From: Nitrospirota bacterium
Lineage (GTDB): Bacteria; Nitrospirota; Nitrospiria; Nitrospirales; UBA8639
Assembly (NCBI GenBank): GCA_003695915.1
Contig: RFGF01000088.1
Location: forward strand, 1-64,000
Length of the DNA stretch: 64,000 nucleotides
Direction of reading: 5' to 3'
Shown here: positions 1-7,831 of the stretch, piece after piece
How positions within the stretch are numbered: position 1 is the first letter of the stretch
Layout: each line of letters opens with the position of its first letter
Translations under genes and position numbers: made by a program
Notes under the pieces: model-generated
What the model was told of the DNA's origin: nothing
Seen by the model: the letters and a program-made list of their open reading frames with translations, nothing else
Databases searched by the model: none

Positions 1-690
1 CCGCAGAGTGGATGACCATCTATCACGAACACCGACCACCGAAAGCGCTACAGGGAGCTGCCCCCTGTAACTCTCACAAACCCAACCGGGAACCTCTATG
101 TTTAACCTGTCCGCTTGGCGGGGAAGCTTACACGCCCATCGGTCCGGACGCCCAGTGCGACCAACACCGGCGCGGTGACAACCTTTTGCGCCAGCCGCCC
201 CCGCAGGGCCATGGCATCAAGATCCAGAGGGACGCCCCCGATCCTCAGTCAGAGCCCACTGCCGCCACTGATCAAACAGGCTCTTCACCCAACCCACCAG
301 CCCGAGATACGCTCTTCAACATGGGCGCCCCACGCGAGCAACGGGCCAGCGCCCCGTTGATCCGCCGTGGGTCCGCTCCGGTAAGAGAGGCGCCCAGCCC
401 CGCCTCGTCCACGGCCCGTGCCCGGCGCTCATACCAGGGCAGCAAATGACTCGGCCATTCACCCCATCGACTGTTCTAACGCATCCGTCCACGCGGCGGC
501 TCTACCGTGGTCGCTCTCACCTCCATCGTGAGCGTCCGCAGCTCGCTGCCGTGCCGATCCCCGCGTGGCACGAGTGTCCGCTGAGAGGGTAGGGCCGCAA
601 GCGTCAGAGGCAGCTTGCCATCACCCAAGGTGACGATCACCTCCCGGATGCGCTCGCACTACGCCTGCGTCAAAGGATCTGGTCCAAAAC
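1..690 (-). pseudogene. decayed IS256/Mutator-type transposase, cut by the left edge
   Basis: Reading the minus strand through frameshifts and stops gives a transposase-like chain. The pieces are RHGSELRTLTMEV near 530, LPWYERRARAVDEA near 430, VKSLFDQWR near 285, then LDLDAMALRGRL and VVTAPVLVALGVRTDG near 215-145, and finally VIDGHP next to base 1. These match the order expected in Mutator/IS256-class transposases, where the conserved Asp lies in a D-x-D-x-x-x-L-R stretch before a VPVLVALGV strand. At least two frameshifts and an in-frame TAG are needed to join them, so the copy is dead. The C-terminal part lies outside the window. No terminal inverted repeat was identified. Confidence 0.7.
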
Positions 691-928
691 GGGCTTCTTC
701 TGTGCTCCAAACTGGAAGAACTGCGTTCCCATAGGCGCATGCCTCATGTGATTCTGGCCCTCCACAGGACCGGACATGGTGTCGACGGGAGGATACGCCT
801 GTTATTGTTCCATGAAAAGAGGGACATGACCTCTACAAAGGCATGTACAAAGGCATGCAAATCTAAGTACTCATATACGGAAATAGCATGAACAATCATG
901 TCGCACCTTTCATGCTATTGAGCCAGTC

Positions 929-1254
929 TCAAGCTCTCTGGGACGCAAAATTCCAATGGTTGGGCTTCAGGAAATTTGCCCATGCCCTTTTGAGTCCATC
1001 GGCATCAAGAACATTGAGATCCTGGTTCGTAAAAGACAAGCGTTCGATCAGGAGATCATACCGCTCGGAAAACGGCGCTCTGTCCTCGACAGTAAATAAC
1101 GCCTCGATAAGTTCGAGCAGGTCCCTATCGCTCGGAGCGTCAGACCTTCAGTTGGTCTCATTGAGATTTCTTGAATCCGATGGTACAGGTTCTGTGGCTC
1201 TTCTTCAGGATCCTTGAAATCTTGAAGCAGCTTACGAATTCGATCAGAATTCAT
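929..1254 (-). pseudogene. small hypothetical gene broken by one frameshift
   Basis: An ATG at 1254 follows a good Shine-Dalgarno (GGGGAG, 8 bases away). The first frame reads MNSDRIRKLLQDFKDPEEE and onward for about 38 residues. Protein-like sequence then continues in the neighbouring frame (DLLELIEALFTVEDR, then YDLLIERLSFTNQDLNVLD, ending WNFASQRA and a TGA at 929-931). The switch must fall between about 1145 and 1120. The joined product would be about 105 acidic, leucine-rich residues. I do not recognise the family. Its position between two dead transposases suggests a decaying accessory gene; a sequencing error is the alternative. Confidence 0.45.
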
Positions 1255-1395
1255 TTAGAATACTCCCCATTTGTCAAGACACGGTTTATGGTGATGCGAG
1301 TGAGTCTGAACGTGCCCCATTGCCGGACCCTTGGCAATGGGTATTGCTCCGCGCTGACTTCACCATGAAAACTCGACCAGTTGGCATTCGACATT

Positions 1396-2500
1396 CTACA
1401 CGGCTGAGATGCTCTTTGCTGCCGAGTTTCGTGTTAATTCCCTCGGTGTCCGATTGACCAACGATCCATGGGGCCGCTGTGCGATATCATCGATGCGCCA
1501 CCGCGCAATCTTCCTCCGTGCATCGTGTAAACGAGACGACTGCCTGCGCAGGTCACCATTCCTCTCGAACCCGACCGTTGCAACTCGCAATCCCCGCATT
1601 GTCCATGGGGTTCCCCGGTCGAATGAACTCCAGTGTGATGCGATGTGCCTCCGCCCACGCATCCAACGCCTTGGAGGTCCATTCCCTGCCATGAGCCACC
1701 GTGATCATTCGGGGTCTCCCCTTCGTGTGCTGACCCGCTCTCAGGCTTGGACGATCTTCGTGCCGGGAAGGGTGAATCGACCTCTATGATTTGACACTCC
1801 TGAGTACAGGTATCAATGACGGTCAGCGCCCGCATCCGTCGCCCAGCAAGGAGGGTATTCGCGACGAAATCCCTACGCCAGCGCTCCTATGGTCCCGTTG
1901 GCCTCGGCGGCAGAATCCGCAGCTGACTCGCCCGTTTCCGTCTCCGCTTCGTCCGCACCAGCACCCTTCGTCGCGCGAGAGGCGAGGCACTCGTTTCTTA
2001 TGCACCATCCAGCCTTCCCGTCGCAGCATGGGCTGCAATCGCCAAGATACCACCCGCGACCAGGCTTGCGCCCACTTCCGCAGCCGCATGCGCAAGGCCG
2101 TATCATCCCGTGGATGGGCGCGAGAGTACTGCGTGGAGTGTGGCAATGATACCAGCCGACCCGCTCGCCGTTCGTTTATCCCACATTTACCTTCCCACCA
2201 AGGGCGGCACGAGCGTGCGTTTGCGCGCCGGCGTTCCAGCTTTTTTCTGAGCACCTCTTGCAGGATCACTTTATCGCGGGGCATGTCGGCCGCGAGCTGG
2301 TTGAGTTTCCGGGTGTCTTCCTCCACCATTCGCAGTCGACGGATCGCTGCCACGACCATCTCGCCGTCGTGCGTCCGCTACAGGGCATCCGTTTGTTCAC
2401 GGACGCCCACTTGCCGGGTGACGTACGCTATGGCGCCGCCGCCTCCCCTTACCGCAACGCCGTCGCGATTTGTTCGTCCGAAATACATTGATTGCTTCAT
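1396..2500 (-). pseudogene. decayed IS3-family transposase (OrfA plus OrfB)
   Basis: From an ATG at 2500 the minus strand starts MKQS, shifts frame to SDEQIATALR, then gives VTRQVGVREQT, the usual OrfA helix-turn-helix. The region 2359-1823 continues with RRLRMVEEDTRKLNQLAAD and DKVILQEVLRKKL, the OrfA leucine-zipper end, then RRAGRLVSLPHST and RDDTALRMRLR of OrfB. RALTVIDTCTQE near 1830, then FDRGTPWTM, RLHDARRKIARWR and RPHGSLVNRTPRE (to 1410) are integrase-core and C-terminal OrfB hallmarks. Several frameshifts and stops break it. The TG...CA ends expected for IS3 elements were not located with confidence. Confidence 0.75.
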
Positions 2501-2679
2501 CCGTTCCCCCGTTCATGTGGCCCCCCAGCCTAGCAGATTTGTCTCATGTTGGCCGGTCCTGTTTTAAGGGAGCACGTCATGTAGAAGATTTGCTCACAAA
2601 GATTGGCCTACCTTTCGGAGAAGGGAACACGATCGAACGGCGGTCTTTTGGAGAATGCTGACGGAGATGTGTTAGGATT

Positions 2680-2702
2680 GCTTCTCGCGTCGATAGAGAA
2701 GC
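2680..2702. other. inverted repeat upstream of hemL
   Basis: GCTTCTC and GAGAAGC form a perfect 7-bp inverted repeat with a 9-base loop. There is no T-run on either side, so a terminator is unlikely. It lies about 95 bases before hemL, between the IS remnant and that gene, and could be a leader hairpin or chance. Confidence 0.25.
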
Positions 2703-2795
2703 ATAAGGGTAGATGCGTTCGGGTTTGGTCAGTGCGATAGGATGTTGAGCGAAAAAGCTTCGGCCTTGAACCCTTCATGATGGTTCGATTTATCC

Positions 2796-4100
2796 ATGAA
2801 AACTAATCGTATTTTTAAAACACCGAAATCAGCTCGCTTATTTGCCAAGGCTAAGGCAGTCATTCCTGGAGGAGTAAACAGTCCCGTCCGAGCCTTTCAG
2901 TCCGTGGGCGGAATCCCCCTGTTTATCGAAAAAGCTCTGGGGCCGTACCTCATGGATGCAGATGGACATCGGTTCATTGATTACGTGTTGTCCTGGGGAC
3001 CGATGATTGTCGGACATGCCCATCCGCAGGTGATCAAGGCGATCCAGATGGCAATCAAAAAGGGAACCAGTTACGGAGCTCCCTGCGAAGGAGAAATCGA
3101 GCTAGCGAAGACAATGGTTCAAATGGTGCCTTCGCTCGAACAAGTTCGTTTGGTCAATTCCGGCACGGAAGCCGTGATGAGCGCTGTGCGCGTCGCGCGC
3201 GCCTATACGCAACGTCCTCGTATTTTGAAGTTCGAGGGATGCTATCATGGACATGCTGATTATCTTTTGGTCAAGGCAGGTTCTGGCCTTGCCACGCTGG
3301 GCATCCCTGATTCTCCAGGTGTGCCAGAAGCCATTGCCAATTTGACGATCACCGCCCCCTACAACGATTTCAGAGTCACGCAGACGATGATCGAATCTCA
3401 TGCTGCGGATTTGGCTGCTGTGATTATCGAGCCTATTGCCGGCAACATGGGTGTGGTGCCGCCGCATCCTGAATTTTTGCCGTGGCTGCGCGAAATAACC
3501 GCTCGTCACGAGATTCTGCTGATCTTCGATGAGGTGATTACCGGATTTCGGGTGCATAAGGGCGGTGCCCAGGGGTTGTTTGGTATCCAGCCCGATCTCA
3601 CCTGTCTGGGAAAAATTATTGGGGGTGGATTTCCGATCGGAGCCTATGGGGGGCGAAAGGACGTTATGCAATTGGTTGCTCCTGCAGGACCTGTGTATCA
3701 AGCCGGAACGTTGTCCGGCAATCCTGTTGCTGTGGCTGCAGGATTGGAGACGCTGCGCCTACTGAAGAGACCCGGTTTTTATAATGATTTGGAAGCGAAA
3801 GCCAGGGAGCTTGCAGAGGGATTGGCAGACGCAGCGAAATCCGCTCGCGTTCCTTATTATCAAACGCGGATGGGATCAATGTTAACGGGATTTTTTACGC
3901 ACGAACCGGTTACCGATTATGCGAGTGCGAAAAAGGCGGATACAGGAAGATATGCGAAGTTCTTTCACGGGATGTTGAAACGCGGAAGCTATTTCGCGCC
4001 GTCACAGTTCGAGGCGACGTTTCTTTCCACCGCTCACAAGGATTCCCATATTCGACAAACGATTGCAGCGGCACGAGCGGTCTTTCAAACATTGGATTAA
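2796..4100 (+). CDS. hemL: glutamate-1-semialdehyde 2,1-aminomutase
   Basis: PLP enzyme that converts glutamate-1-semialdehyde to 5-aminolevulinate, the last step of the tRNA-Glu-dependent C5 route to tetrapyrroles. The 434 residues are normal length for the family. Visible signatures are GGVNSPVRAF near the start, NSGTEAVMSAVRVAR, the GCYHGHAD loop, FDEVITGFR, and the PLP lysine K273 in LGKIIGGGFPIGAYGG. The start is the ATG at 2796; no strong Shine-Dalgarno precedes it. It stands alone on the plus strand between the IS graveyard and a minus-strand small gene, so no operon partner is apparent. A tRNA-Glu gene, its indirect substrate source, lies far away at 56144. Confidence 0.97.
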   Translation: MKTNRIFKTPKSARLFAKAKAVIPGGVNSPVRAFQSVGGIPLFIEKALGPYLMDADGHRFIDYVLSWGPMIVGHAHPQVIKAIQMAIKKGTSYGAPCEGEIELAKTMVQMVPSLEQVRLVNSGTEAVMSAVRVARAYTQRPRILKFEGCYHGHADYLLVKAGSGLATLGIPDSPGVPEAIANLTITAPYNDFRVTQTMIESHAADLAAVIIEPIAGNMGVVPPHPEFLPWLREITARHEILLIFDEVITGFRVHKGGAQGLFGIQPDLTCLGKIIGGGFPIGAYGGRKDVMQLVAPAGPVYQAGTLSGNPVAVAAGLETLRLLKRPGFYNDLEAKARELAEGLADAAKSARVPYYQTRMGSMLTGFFTHEPVTDYASAKKADTGRYAKFFHGMLKRGSYFAPSQFEATFLSTAHKDSHIRQTIAAARAVFQTLD

Positions 4101-4113
4101 ATGGAGGGAGCAA

Positions 4114-4131
4114 GCGGCTCGGTCGAGCCGC
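4114..4131. other. GC-rich hairpin after hemL
   Basis: GCGGCTCG is followed after two bases by CGAGCCGC, a perfect 8-bp inverted repeat 13 bases past the hemL stop. No T-tract follows, so intrinsic termination is doubtful; it may protect the mRNA end. The rest of 4101-4399 shows no gene I can support. Confidence 0.35.
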
Positions 4132-4399
4132 GTGATCGGTTATGGAAATTTGCAATGTACGGGTGATGATGCTATTGGATGTCGGATGGCCTAAGACCAG
4201 GGCGGCTTATTGGGGAAAAGGTGAGGCACAAAGCAATGACACGAAGGATGCAAGCGAGGGCGACGTTGCTTCACAGAGTATGAGCAAAGGCGTTCAATGG
4301 TGCAACAACCAGTCTAACCCTTAATCTTTGTGCGCCTGGCCGCCATTGTTTCGTATCTTGCATAACCAGTGTGATTCCATAGCTCGCGCTAGACCATTG

Positions 4400-4633
4400 C
4401 TACTCATCGTCATCGTCATCTTCAGCCTCGAGAGCCGCCTGCCGTTGCTGTTCTTCCATCGCATTGTGAATCAACATGCGAATGAACATCGAGATGACCG
4501 ACCCTTTTTCAAGCGTTCCACCAGGCGGCACGGCAATTCTTCCCTCTTCCACCATTTTATCCAGCCATTGTTTCTGATCCGGTGTGACGTGAACCGGTAT
4601 TTCAACCAAGGGTACTTTTCCAAATAGATCCAT
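4400..4633 (-). CDS. small conserved-looking protein with acidic tail, unknown function
   Basis: A 77-residue protein beginning MDLFGKVPLVEIPVHV and ending in a run of Glu and Asp (EAEDDDDDE). I chose the ATG at 4633 because AAGGAGGAG lies about 6 bases upstream; a longer reading from 4717 lacks such a site. The middle contains DQKQWLDKMVEEGRIAVPPG and KGSVISMFIRMLIHNAMEE, which reads like one or two amphipathic helices. A ribbon-helix-helix-like fold is possible but not shown. It is monocistronic, with dapB ending 172 bases upstream on the same strand. I do not recognise the family. Confidence 0.7.
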   Translation of the reverse strand: MDLFGKVPLVEIPVHVTPDQKQWLDKMVEEGRIAVPPGGTLEKGSVISMFIRMLIHNAMEEQQRQAALEAEDDDDDE

Positions 4634-4805
4634 GAAAACTCCTCCTTCTTGGAAACCGCGATGTACGCGCGAGTCATGCTCATGTCGATGTAAGCATGGC
4701 GCAGTAATCTTTGTCAATTGCGGCCTTTTCCCAACATAAGACAGATGATGATCGAGATCTTGCGTGAGTGCTTAGCGGCGAGAACGAAAAGAATCCGGTA
4801 TTATC

Positions 4806-5615
4806 TTACCGTGTTATGAACCCGAGGACATGCGCCATAGTGTAAAGTCCCGGTGGGCGCGTCACCACCCATTCGGCAGCACGCAATGCACCTTGGGCAA
4901 AGGTGTCGCGTGTATGCGCTCGATGCGTCAATTCCAGCCGTTCGCCTGGTCCACCGAACAGCACAGTATGATCTCCAACAATGTCTCCAGCCCGAATTGT
5001 TTGGATCCCGATCTCATTAGGTCGGCGTTCGCCGATCATACCATGACGAGCATAGACGCCGACGTCGGAAAGCTTGTGGCCCGATGCCTGCGCCAAGGTC
5101 TGGGCTAACGACAGGGCCGTTCCGCTTGGCGCATCTTTTTTCTTATTATGGTGGGCTTCGATGACCTCCATGTCATAACGCCCATTCAAAGCGCGAACGA
5201 TTTGAGGAAGCAGATGCAGGAGCACATTGATGCCAACGCTCATGTTTGAATCAACGACACAAGGAATCGATGAAGCCAATTGTTCAAGGGTTTGGCGTTC
5301 GGATTCCGTCAATCCGGTTGTTCCGATCACCATGGCCAGTTGAGCCTCCACCGCCTGGCGCAGATGATCGAGCGTAGCCTTTGGAGATGTAAACTCAATG
5401 ATGACATCGGCATGATGAAGGCTGGGCTCCAGGCTGTCTTGGATTGGAATGCCCAAGTGACCGCATCCGGCCACTTCTCCTACATCGCGGCCTACTGCCG
5501 GATGGCCGGCTATCTCGATCGCTCCCGCTAATTGAAAACGCGTGTGCTCTTGAACGAGCGAAACGAGACGGGCTCCCATTCGTCCTGCGGCTCCTGTCAC
5601 AATGGTGCGGATCAT
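4806..5615 (-). CDS. dapB: 4-hydroxy-tetrahydrodipicolinate reductase
   Basis: NAD(P)H-dependent reductase of the diaminopimelate branch, acting on the product of DapA. The 269 residues show the N-terminal dinucleotide fold IVTGAAGRMGARL, the EFTSPKA and GTTGL strand ends, and the catalytic EAHHNKKKDAPSGTA segment with H155 and K159 matching the proton donor and catalytic Lys of the family. GDHTVLFGGPGERLEL and the closing AAEWV helix are typical. It is the last gene of the arginine/lysine operon, 14 bases after dapA. No clear terminator is visible downstream. Confidence 0.97.
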   Translation of the reverse strand: MIRTIVTGAAGRMGARLVSLVQEHTRFQLAGAIEIAGHPAVGRDVGEVAGCGHLGIPIQDSLEPSLHHADVIIEFTSPKATLDHLRQAVEAQLAMVIGTTGLTESERQTLEQLASSIPCVVDSNMSVGINVLLHLLPQIVRALNGRYDMEVIEAHHNKKKDAPSGTALSLAQTLAQASGHKLSDVGVYARHGMIGERRPNEIGIQTIRAGDIVGDHTVLFGGPGERLELTHRAHTRDTFAQGALRAAEWVVTRPPGLYTMAHVLGFITR

Positions 5616-5629
5616 GCGTGTGTCGTGAA

Positions 5630-6505
5630 TTAGATCAGCCCGTACGTTTGGAGCGCGTGAGCCAATTTTTCTTTCGAAGAGGAAGAGAGAGGGGTGAGCG
5701 GAAGCCTCACTTCGTCGGAAATCTTGCCCATCATAGCGAGCGCCGCTTTAACAGGAATGGGATTGGTTTCTAAAAACAACGCCGTAAAGATGGGAGCCAG
5801 TCGAAAATGCAATCGTCTGGCCTGTTCGAAATTTCCCGCCAACGCGGCAGCGACCAAGTCCGCCATGTCTTTAGGGGCGATGTTGGCAGTGACGGTAATC
5901 ACGCCTTTTGCGCCTAAGGCCATCATGGGTAACGTCAATGCGTCATCACCGGATAAGACGGTGATCCGATCGCCGCATAGCTGTAAAATCTCGGAGACTT
6001 GCTGTAGGGATCCGCTTCCTTCTTTGACTGCCACGATCGTGGGAATGGCAGAAAGCCGCTGAATGGTCGATGGCATCATGTTGACGCTGGTTCGCCCAGG
6101 AATGTTGTACAGCACCAGCGGAAGATCGACAGCTTTGGCCACTGCCCTATAATGCTGATACAAGCCTTCTTGAGTTGGTTTGTTGTAATATGGGGTGATC
6201 AGCAAAGCTCCATCGGCACCAGCCGAGTAGGCATGTTTCGTGAACAGAATCGCCTCGTCAGTGGAATTCGATCCTGTTCCGGCGATTACCGGAACACGGC
6301 GATTGACGACCTCGATCGTAAAAGCCACGACCCGCTCATGTTCTTGAGGCGATAAAGTCGCGGATTCACCGGTCGTTCCGCACGGGACGATACCGCTTGT
6401 CCCGTTGGCGATTTGAAATTCGATCAAATCTGCCAGGGTGGTCTCGTCGACTTTTCCATTCTTAAACGGCGTCACGATCGCGACAAGAGATCCAGAAAAC
6501 GTCAT
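5630..6505 (-). CDS. dapA: 4-hydroxy-tetrahydrodipicolinate synthase
   Basis: Class I aldolase condensing pyruvate with aspartate semialdehyde, first committed step to lysine and meso-diaminopimelate. The 291-residue length is standard. The Schiff-base lysine is K161 in IVAVKEGSGS, the catalytic tyrosine is Y133 in LVLYNIPGRTSVN, and GTTGESATLSPQEH (T45 region) supplies the substrate-binding threonines. The PYYNKPTQEGLYQHY loop is also present. It sits 53 bases after lysA and 14 bases before dapB in the same operon. Confidence 0.98.
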   Translation of the reverse strand: MTFSGSLVAIVTPFKNGKVDETTLADLIEFQIANGTSGIVPCGTTGESATLSPQEHERVVAFTIEVVNRRVPVIAGTGSNSTDEAILFTKHAYSAGADGALLITPYYNKPTQEGLYQHYRAVAKAVDLPLVLYNIPGRTSVNMMPSTIQRLSAIPTIVAVKEGSGSLQQVSEILQLCGDRITVLSGDDALTLPMMALGAKGVITVTANIAPKDMADLVAAALAGNFEQARRLHFRLAPIFTALFLETNPIPVKAALAMMGKISDEVRLPLTPLSSSSKEKLAHALQTYGLI

Positions 6506-6558
6506 CGTTCAGCTCGCCTCTTTGGAGGTTGGCATAGGAGCCATTTTTATGTGCTCTT

Positions 6559-7830
6559 TTAGGGTTCAAGTTTGGCTAAAAACTCTGGGATGACTTCTCC
6601 TCGAACCAGATCTTCATATTGTTCACGAGCGCGAATGACATACATTTCATTCCCGCGTACCAGGACCTCTGGCGCGCGAGGGCGAGAATTGTAATTCGAT
6701 GACATGGTGAATCCGTATGCTCCCGCGCTCATCACTGCGAGCAGGTCGCCTGGATGACTGTCGGGTAACGTCCGATCTTTGGCCAGGAAATCACCCGATT
6801 CGCAAATAGGACCCACTACATCCACGCGCCGAGTTTGGGTTTCCGCTCGGCGCTGTACGTGAAGAATTTCGTGATAGGCATCATACAAGCTAGGTCGAAG
6901 CAAATCGTTCATGGCGGCATCCACAATAACAAATCGCTTGCTTTCGGTGTCTTTGGTATAGAGAACTTGTGTCAACAAAATGCCAGCGTTTCCAGCGATG
7001 ACCCGCCCAGGTTCCAGGATCAGTCGGCATTTGAGTGAGCGGACCAATGGAGCGATCGCAGAGGCCAAATCTTGAGGGAGTGGAGGTTTTTCATCGGCGT
7101 AGGTGATGCCCAGCCCACCGCCGATATTGACATATTGAATGTCCAGCCCGCTTGCTCGGAGCTGCTCGATGAGTCCGAGAATTTTTTTCAGAGCTTCGAC
7201 GAAGGGTGATACATCAGTGAGTTGAGACCCGATATGTTTATGAACCCCGACTACTTCAATGTTTGGAAGCGAGGAGGCCAGCTTGAATTCATCCAACGCC
7301 CGATCGGCTCCGATACCGAATTTGCTTTTTTTCAATCCTGTGGAAATATAAGGATGGGTTTTCGGATCAATGTCGGGGTTCACGCGCAACGCCACACGGG
7401 CTCGCGTCCCCAAGGAGCCGGCTAGACGATCGATTTGTCGCAATTCACTCGACGATTCGACGTTGAACATCAAAATATCAGACTTTAAGGCGTATTCAAT
7501 TTCTGGGCGGGATTTTCCGACACCGGCAAACACGATTTTCTTGGGAGATATTCCGGCCCGGAGCGCTCGATACAGTTCACCGCCTGAGACGATATCGGCC
7601 CCGCTCCCCTCCAAGGCCAATAATCGGAGAATCGCAAGGTTCGAATTGGCTTTGACCGCAAACGCGACAAGATGAGGAATAGATTGGAATGCCTGATCGA
7701 CGGCACGGAAATGCCGAACGAGCGTCTGATAGCTGTAGACATAGCACGGGGTTCCTACGGTTTGGGCAATATGTTTGAGCGAAACGTCTTCGCAATAGAG
7801 TTCGTCGCCATGATAGTGGAAATGATGCAT
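6559..7830 (-). CDS. lysA: diaminopimelate decarboxylase
   Basis: PLP enzyme of the alanine-racemase-like fold that decarboxylates meso-diaminopimelate to L-lysine in the cytoplasm. 423 residues. K60 in AFAVKANSN is the PLP lysine; GADIVSGGELYRAL, HKHIGSQL, NIGGGLGITY (phosphate-binding Gly run), LEPGRVI and the GPICESGDFLA segment with the active-site Cys are all visible. It begins one base after the stop of the B12 radical SAM gene, so the two are probably coupled in translation. dapA and dapB follow. Confidence 0.97.
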   Translation of the reverse strand: MHHFHYHGDELYCEDVSLKHIAQTVGTPCYVYSYQTLVRHFRAVDQAFQSIPHLVAFAVKANSNLAILRLLALEGSGADIVSGGELYRALRAGISPKKIVFAGVGKSRPEIEYALKSDILMFNVESSSELRQIDRLAGSLGTRARVALRVNPDIDPKTHPYISTGLKKSKFGIGADRALDEFKLASSLPNIEVVGVHKHIGSQLTDVSPFVEALKKILGLIEQLRASGLDIQYVNIGGGLGITYADEKPPLPQDLASAIAPLVRSLKCRLILEPGRVIAGNAGILLTQVLYTKDTESKRFVIVDAAMNDLLRPSLYDAYHEILHVQRRAETQTRRVDVVGPICESGDFLAKDRTLPDSHPGDLLAVMSAGAYGFTMSSNYNSRPRAPEVLVRGNEMYVIRAREQYEDLVRGEVIPEFLAKLEP

Positions 7831-7831
7831 C

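Noticed and set aside
12-449. Open frame on the plus strand at the left edge
   Set aside because: The protein is a Pro/Arg/Ala-rich mixture without recognisable features, and the minus strand of the same bases carries clear transposase remnants.
1791-2567. 258-codon plus-strand open frame
   Set aside because: It is the opposite strand of the decayed IS3 transposase; its composition (many Arg, Ser, Pro) is typical of a shadow.
4142-4324. 60-codon plus-strand open frame after hemL
   Set aside because: No ribosome site, no homology recognised and a low-information product; the gap looks non-coding.
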